NCBI RefSeq assembly: GCF_030936135.1
Contig: NC_082604.1
Span: 5,711,001-5,775,000, forward strand
DNA: 64,000 nt
Direction of reading: 5' to 3'
From: Gavia stellata
Taxonomy: Eukaryota > Chordata > Aves > Gaviiformes > Gaviidae
The position numbers and the translations under genes were made by a program. Below the pieces are notes generated by a model. That model ran no database searches. It was not told where the DNA came from and saw only the letters and a list, made by a program, of their open reading frames with translations. Shown here one piece after another: positions 58,601-64,000 of the stretch (positions within the stretch are counted from its first letter, which is position 1; each line of letters begins with the position of its first letter).

Positions 58601-61600
58601 AAACAGGTCCACTCAAGCAGAAGTGCAAGAGAAACATGAAGGCTGTATCTAAGAACACTTGTTCAAATCTGTAAGCTTCATTTACTTACAATAAAAAAAT
58701 TAAATTTTATGATCTTGAAACAACAAAGCTTAACTGCTTTAAGTAAAACAACTTTAAGTAGTGGACCAAAGATGATTAACTTACTAAAGTAAGTCAAGGT
58801 ATACATGAGAAGCTTTTCTTAAAACAGGTAGTGGATGTGCTTAAAAGAACTTAATGAAACAAAAAAGAAGTCCTGGTACTACACATGAAGAAAAGCCTCG
58901 GTAGTTTATTTCTAATTCCAACAGTGTTCTTAAAATATCAAAAGATGGTATCCAAATGAGGCGGCAGGTATTCCTCCAGGGCTGGAATGTTATTTTCCTT
59001 GCAAAGCAAAATTCTGGGTTTTTTTCCCCATCTTGGTAAGTTTTTCTTCAAGAAGAGTGTATCAGTATTAGATTAGCCTGTAACAAGTGCTGCTATAAAA
59101 ATATCACCCATCAGAAAGAACAGTATCTGTATGCATGTTTCCTCAGACAGGTGAGCACAAGTCCCTCCCAACTCCTTTCACCTCTTGGTATCAGATTTGA
59201 AACAGACCCATGGAGGATGGAATTTAAGATAATTCTAAATTCACTACACACTTGTGTAATGACTGTGCTAGGCTGCAACAATTCAGAATTGGTCTCCAGG
59301 AGTTCCATGACATGTATTGCCTTTCAAAACAAATTTAACAGCTTAGAAACACAAACAAAGAGGACACATGCTCAGATACTGGAGAGGTATGGAGAAAATG
59401 TTTTAAGAGTAGGATTTCTTTGAAGTTCAAAGGCACTTACGCTTCCTGCTGTAAATGTGAACATTGGAAGAAAAATGATGGCTAGTTTTGCTTCTGGCAT
59501 CTTTGTACATACGGCTGCAAGGACAGTCATTATAGCTCCTGACTGTAAAGACATTAAAATACATGAAAGTAAGCTGAGTTGTTACATAAGGGAAAATATT
59601 ATTTTTCTGCATGTGAACCCATCTTCCTTTTGGCTTTTATTTTCAAATGCAACCCTGTGGTAAACCTCAAAGTACACAGCAACACAGCAAAGTTCAGAAT
59701 AAAAATAAACAAGACACTGCTATTTAATTTCAATATCTGGAATTATAAATACTGGGGAAAAAAATACCCCTCAGATGCTCTTATATAATTAAGAAATACA
59801 TCCCTGCCCAGATTTTTAAGATAACAATTTACGTTAATGTGCTTTTTCTCCCCAGTAAACCCCAGACATGTAACATATATTAATCAAACACAGACATCTC
59901 AGATGAAGGGAATCATTCTGAAGCTTGTACCAAAACAAGGAAAATAACAGATGGACAGGGACAAGAAATCTTTTGTCAACGAAACAAGCAATTCCCTGAT
60001 CTGTACTAAATTGACCGTGGGCTTTTGTATCCATGAAATATCTCAATGGAAAGGCTGTGAATACAGTAAACTAATGCAATGTGTGGCAGTTTCAGTAAGT
60101 GCAGATCAGTAAGACAAATGGAAAGTAACTTGCTCTAGATATAGTTTATTCACAAGATAAAGGGACAATACATAGACAGCACTACCAAAAATTCTAAATT
60201 AGGGACTGCTCAACAGATTTTTTTATTCCAATTGCAAAATAAGAATGTGACTTTTGGCTTTTATCAAAATCATTTAGTAAAGTAAGTTGAGGAGCCTTTA
60301 AAACTTGGCAAATGGCTAAGTTGTAGCCTCAAACTTATAGCAAGTTAAGTGTTTTAAAACGTTCTACTACTAAAAATACTTGTAAAGAACAGACAACCAC
60401 AACATCTCCTCCACTTGCCTCATAATCTTTCATACTGTAAGACTTTTGGCAGGAGTGCTGCCCTTTTGGCACAGCATGCCCTACAACTTCCACTAGTATC
60501 GCATGCTGATTTTGTTTGTCTGATTACATGATCTCTTTCTAAACTATTCTGTTTTCAATTAGAGAAGACTGTGATACACTTCACAAATATTATTGCATAA
60601 TTTTAAGTTACAGAAGTGAACTATCTGGTCAGTGACAAGAGGTCCTGCTGTTAAGTACTCATTTACAAGCCATTAGCATTAAGTGGCATTAGTTCTGGGC
60701 TGCTGCTACAAGATTTAACGTATTTGAAGAATGGGCAAGTTCCTACACAGGAATCACTGCCTGATTACTGGGTTTTGGTAAGCTTTCCTAGTTTCCACTA
60801 TCCCAAATATATTCTTGGCTTTTAGGCAGGTTAAAGAATACAGCAGGCTTTGAAAATGGCTTCAGACATCATTATAAGGTCTCTCACATTCCGAGATACT
60901 TACAGCTCCAAGGGATGGTTCAAACCTTCCAGTGGCCATTTTAGCAACATAACTGACAAAAGTGGAGATAACCCCTAGAAAGAAAAAATGACTACTGGAA
61001 ACAATGCTAGCAATGCATTGAAGCATCAGAAAGTACAACAATATTATCTGTACATCTTCCTACAGAAGCTAGTGTAAGTAAGTGGTGTGGTTTAGTTTAG
61101 TGTTGGTTGTGGGTTTTTTTTTTTTTTGGGGCGGGGCAGGGCCACAGTGTTTGTTTTAACTTGAATTAACCCTCATCTTTTCCCACGAAACTCCCATGAG
61201 GCTGTATTAAGAGCTATTTTATTTTGGTAGCTAAGCATGACTTCAAACCAGATACTTGTATTGTCATGATATTTTGAAGCCAAATATCCTAAACCCACCA
61301 AAATTCTGTATGACAGCAAATAAGTACTGCAGTTAGTATAGAGGAATGTGTGGGACTGAACGATGGCCATCTGTCATTATACATCTATTAACCATGCACA
61401 TGCTTTGCTTGCATGAATACATATTTTTAAGTGTTGTAAAAAAAAATAAAAAATTTAACATTACCAGCAGAAAGATACACTGCAATGAACTGCTCACATC
61501 CCAGAAGAGAGACAATGCTGCTGGAAAAACTCCATAAAACATACATATTTGCTGCCATGTGGAATAGAGAGAAGTGACTAAACGTAGAGAGCAGCATGGG

Positions 61601-63080
61601 AGAACACAGGGCTCCTACAAAAGAGAAGAACAATGAAAAAAAAAAAAGTGTTTTAGTTTGCTTCAACTTACATGTCATGCAGACTAGAAATTTATCAAGA
61701 CATACTGTGGGCTAATTACGCTTAGAATTCTCAAATACAAGCTATGTAATAAACCCAGAAATGTAACAAATTTCAAATTCCATGCAGTACCTTTTGAAAG
61801 GTAGAACATATATCCCAGAGATATGCAAGCTGTGTACAAACAGCTACTTTAGAAAGTCTTAATTACCTACTGGGGAATGTTTAATCTAAAAAAGTTTATC
61901 ATACGACATGTCTCCTATGCTTTGGAAAAGAAAAGAGAGGTTTTATTTATATATGTATATGGTGAAAGATTTTTAATATATTTTGCGAGCATCTAAAATT
62001 ATTTTGCTACAGAGATGGACTCAAAGAAAAACTTGTTTTCTTTTCAAAAAGCTACTAGCTCTCTTCACTGAAACAGCAGCCTTGAAAATGCAAAAAAGTC
62101 AATTAGCAAGTTTAAAGGTCAACATTATTTAAACCAGGATGACTGATGCTCAGATCTGGGTAATATCTGGGCAATATCTTTAGCTTTGGAGTGTGTGTGG
62201 GGAATTGGCTGAGCTTCCACTTTTTCAGCAGAAATTAAGAGAACAGCAGAAAGTCCTCTCCTAATGCATGTTTGTCTCATCCTTTTAATTCTTTTCTCTA
62301 CTGTAGAAAGGAAAACTAATTGTTCTGCCATTAAATACCAGTAACTTGCTTTCCTAAGTTAACCTCTTCAAAAACATTTCACACACAGTGAAAGCCAAGT
62401 TCTTTGTGTGTTTTTTTTTTTTTAATGTGACCCAAAACACAGCTTTGAAACAAGGACTCTGTACGTAACACAGACTAATACATGTGCACTTTTGTCAACA
62501 GACAAGCATGTAACTGGTGACTGTTTCATCTGCATGCCACAGAACATTAAAGGAAGAAAAAAAAAAAAAATCACATTTGAGACTAGTTTTTGAATGGCAT
62601 TACATAGTATGACTTATTTTCCTGCTTCCCAAAGACTGGCACGATTAGCATTCTGTCCAGAAAGCTGTGATATCACTTAGAGAAGTGCCTCTTCACCTTT
62701 ACAAAAGCAGCAGCTGCATCCCACTGAATGCAGTAAAAGGCCAGATAGCAGGCAACAGTTTTGACATTACAATATTTAGAAAAGCACCAGTGAGGTTTTT
62801 TTCTTAATCCATCACTTCTATTTTTTCTCCCCTAGAAATGTTTTCTGTCTAGACAAGATGATGTATTTGACATGACTGAGATTGATGGAGCTGTGAGTAA
62901 GCTATGTGCCGTCCAAAGCTTTTGCAGTATGATCAGAGGTTCTATTAAATCCCAATGTAGAGAAGTCCCCCAAATTTCACTTACTGGAGGATGGATCTGA
63001 GGTGAAATATGTAAACATAACCCGTCTCATACCAGGCAGCCTCCATAAACAGAATACAAAGACATTTGCAGCTATAATAC
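55576..63080 (-). CDS. PARL: PARL, presenilin-associated rhomboid-like protease, mitochondrial (3' part, 6 exons)
   Basis: PARL is an intramembrane serine protease of the mitochondrial inner membrane; known substrates include PINK1, PGAM5 and STARD7. Six exons are seen: 62985-63080, 61465-61614, 60904-60974, 59441-59542, 57496-57593 and 55576-55693. They join in phase into 210 codons plus stop; human PARL has about 379 residues and 10 exons, so exons 5-10 are likely here. In order they encode a transmembrane segment ([15 protein letters not shown]), the [20 protein letters not shown] loop and helix, [17 protein letters not shown], the catalytic GASGAIM motif, the [10 protein letters not shown] segment, and [13 protein letters not shown] with the catalytic His. 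All key rhomboid residues visible here are intact. The mitochondrial targeting sequence and first exons are beyond the right edge. Confidence 0.96.
57496..57593 (-). CDS. PARL: PARL exon with catalytic His
   Basis: 98 bases, phase 0 in and 2 out. It encodes [20 protein letters not shown] and then [12 protein letters not shown]. The second His of DHAAH corresponds to the human catalytic His335. The acceptor is cctgtccag and the donor gtaagt. Confidence 0.96.
59441..59542 (-). CDS. PARL: PARL exon with catalytic Ser
   Basis: 102 bases, phase 0 at both ends. It encodes [20 protein letters not shown] followed by [14 protein letters not shown]. Its first codon (TCA) is the nucleophile Ser of the rhomboid GASG motif (human Ser277). 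The acceptor is ctttacag and the donor gtaagt. Confidence 0.96.
60904..60974 (-). CDS. PARL: PARL exon ending SLGA
   Basis: 71 bases, phase 1 in and 0 out. It encodes [20 protein letters not shown] and then LGA. The last two codons are the Gly-Ala of the GASG motif. The acceptor is tctttctag and the donor gtaagt. Confidence 0.95.
61465..61614 (-). CDS. PARL: PARL exon with HMAAN segment
   Basis: 150 bases, phase 1 in and 1 out. It encodes [20 protein letters not shown] and then [20 protein letters not shown], ending VYLSA. HMAAN is the conserved rhomboid helix-2 motif. The acceptor is cttttgtag and the donor gtaatg. Confidence 0.97.
62985..63080 (-). CDS. PARL: PARL exon with first transmembrane segment seen
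   Basis: 96 bases, phase 1 in and 1 out. It encodes [20 protein letters not shown], then [12 protein letters not shown]. It is the most 5' PARL exon in the window. The acceptor is cttaatag and the donor gtaagt. Confidence 0.95.
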
Positions 63081-64000
63081 CTATTAAGAGGAAAAAACAG
63101 TATAAAAGCAAATTATGAATGTAACACGCCATAATGCTTACTGTAAACAAGGATTCAAAAGTAAGCTTACAAGAATCGTACATTTTCTTCACTATTTCAT
63201 TAAAAGCAGTATCCACTTCTTACTTTATAGAGTTTAGAAAAAGCAAAGAAAAATACTGAAAGCTATATTTATACAATGGAAGCCTTTCAGAAATATGACA
63301 TTTAATTGCAACTGTTTTAACATATGAGGTCATGAATGAATACAACAATCCAGAAAAGCTGTACTTAAGACATTCAAGTTATGGTTTCAAACTTCTATTC
63401 CACTGTAGAACCAATGAAACAAGAGCCAGGTTAAGAGGTCTCATTTCTTGCCTCTCTAGCTGCTTATTTCCAAATGCTACTGATCTGCTGCACAGTTGCA
63501 TTTAACTGTGCACGGTGGCTAGAGGAAGCATACAGACACGCGGTATACATCCCTTCCATTTTCTGGGGAGGTTTAGTTCTGAGGTAATTGTAAAGATACT
63601 GTTTAGAGACCAAGCATAAAAAAGTTGAGTTGGCATTGCTAAGGCATAGTTACCTTTGGGAGACAGCAAATGCACAGCTTTTTACTTCACAGATGTTTAC
63701 TGCAATCTTATTTTACATTCTTATTTAAACTGAATGATTAGAAACATAATGATGCAAAGTTATTGTTTCTTGTTTAAAGAGCCTTCTCTATTTCTATCCA
63801 AGCATTTAGGTATTTAAAGTGTTTTTTAATAGCTAGAAACATTAAAGGGGAAAATAATTGTGCCTCCTTTACAGAATGGTGTCACATAAATATTCTCTAC
63901 TGACAATATTTGTATCTGTATCGTGACTTGGCTCGTATGTGGAAGAACAATTCAGAGCTCAGATACAGCTTAACTACTTTATTTAGATTTTAATCAAGCT

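Larger units (their letters stand above)
55694..64000 (-). other. PARL: PARL introns in this window
   Basis: Introns 55694-57495, 57594-59440, 59543-60903, 60975-61464 and 61615-62984, plus part of the next one (63081-64000). They are A/T-rich, with T- or A-runs at 61114-61127 and about 62408-62423. A GC-box-like ggggcggggc follows the first of these. No nested gene or clear transposon was recognised. Confidence 0.85.

Noticed and set aside
1-64000. tRNA, rRNA, CRISPR, prokaryotic operon or viral gene signals
   Set aside because: None was seen on either strand. All clear coding segments belong to spliced vertebrate genes or CR1.

Overview
The window is vertebrate nuclear DNA, most likely from a bird. 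The evidence is spliced genes with GT-AG introns, several CR1 LINE fragments (the dominant avian retrotransposon), old MIR-type SINE remnants, no Alu or L1 elements, and compact introns. It carries three protein-coding genes in the order and orientation known from human 3q27: YEATS2 (+), MAP6D1 (-), PARL (-). I recognised them by translating exons in phase across splice sites and comparing with the known vertebrate proteins. No alignment was run. No bacterial or viral gene, tRNA, rRNA or CRISPR array was seen.

Positions 1 to about 30750 hold the 3' two-thirds of YEATS2, with 19 exons recovered (1298-27699 coding). All exon phases join without a gap and give 873 complete codons plus a split one before the stop. 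The YEATS domain lies upstream of the window. The part seen here is the Ser/Thr/Val-rich middle, a conserved Trp/Cys/His block, and a C-terminal segment that looks like a histone fold. A 3' UTR of about 3 kb follows and ends at AATAAA at 30726. Introns contain two CR1 copies and MIR remnants.

Positions 30750-33590 are the gap between the convergent 3' ends of YEATS2 and MAP6D1. MAP6D1 occupies about 33590 to 50600 on the minus strand. Its three coding exons (50379-49898, 38643-38526, 35767-35690) give a 225-residue protein. It has N-terminal cysteines for palmitoylation and three MAP6-like microtubule-binding modules. Its first exon sits in the window's only CpG island (about 49340-50840).

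Positions 50850-55370 are intergenic, with nothing recognised. From about 55370 to the right edge, on the minus strand, is PARL, the mitochondrial inner-membrane rhomboid protease. Its last six coding exons are present (210 codons and stop, of about 379 in human); the 5' part is off the right edge. The catalytic Ser and His codons are both in the window.

The three genes do not form a pathway. YEATS2 is a chromatin reader of the ATAC acetyltransferase complex, MAP6D1 is a microtubule and Golgi-associated protein, and PARL processes mitochondrial proteins. I found no previously undescribed system. The most useful observations are the MAP6-like module structure of the MAP6D1 product, the histone-fold reading of the YEATS2 C-terminus, a NAGNAG acceptor in YEATS2, and an unexplained 280-codon ORF in a MAP6D1 intron.
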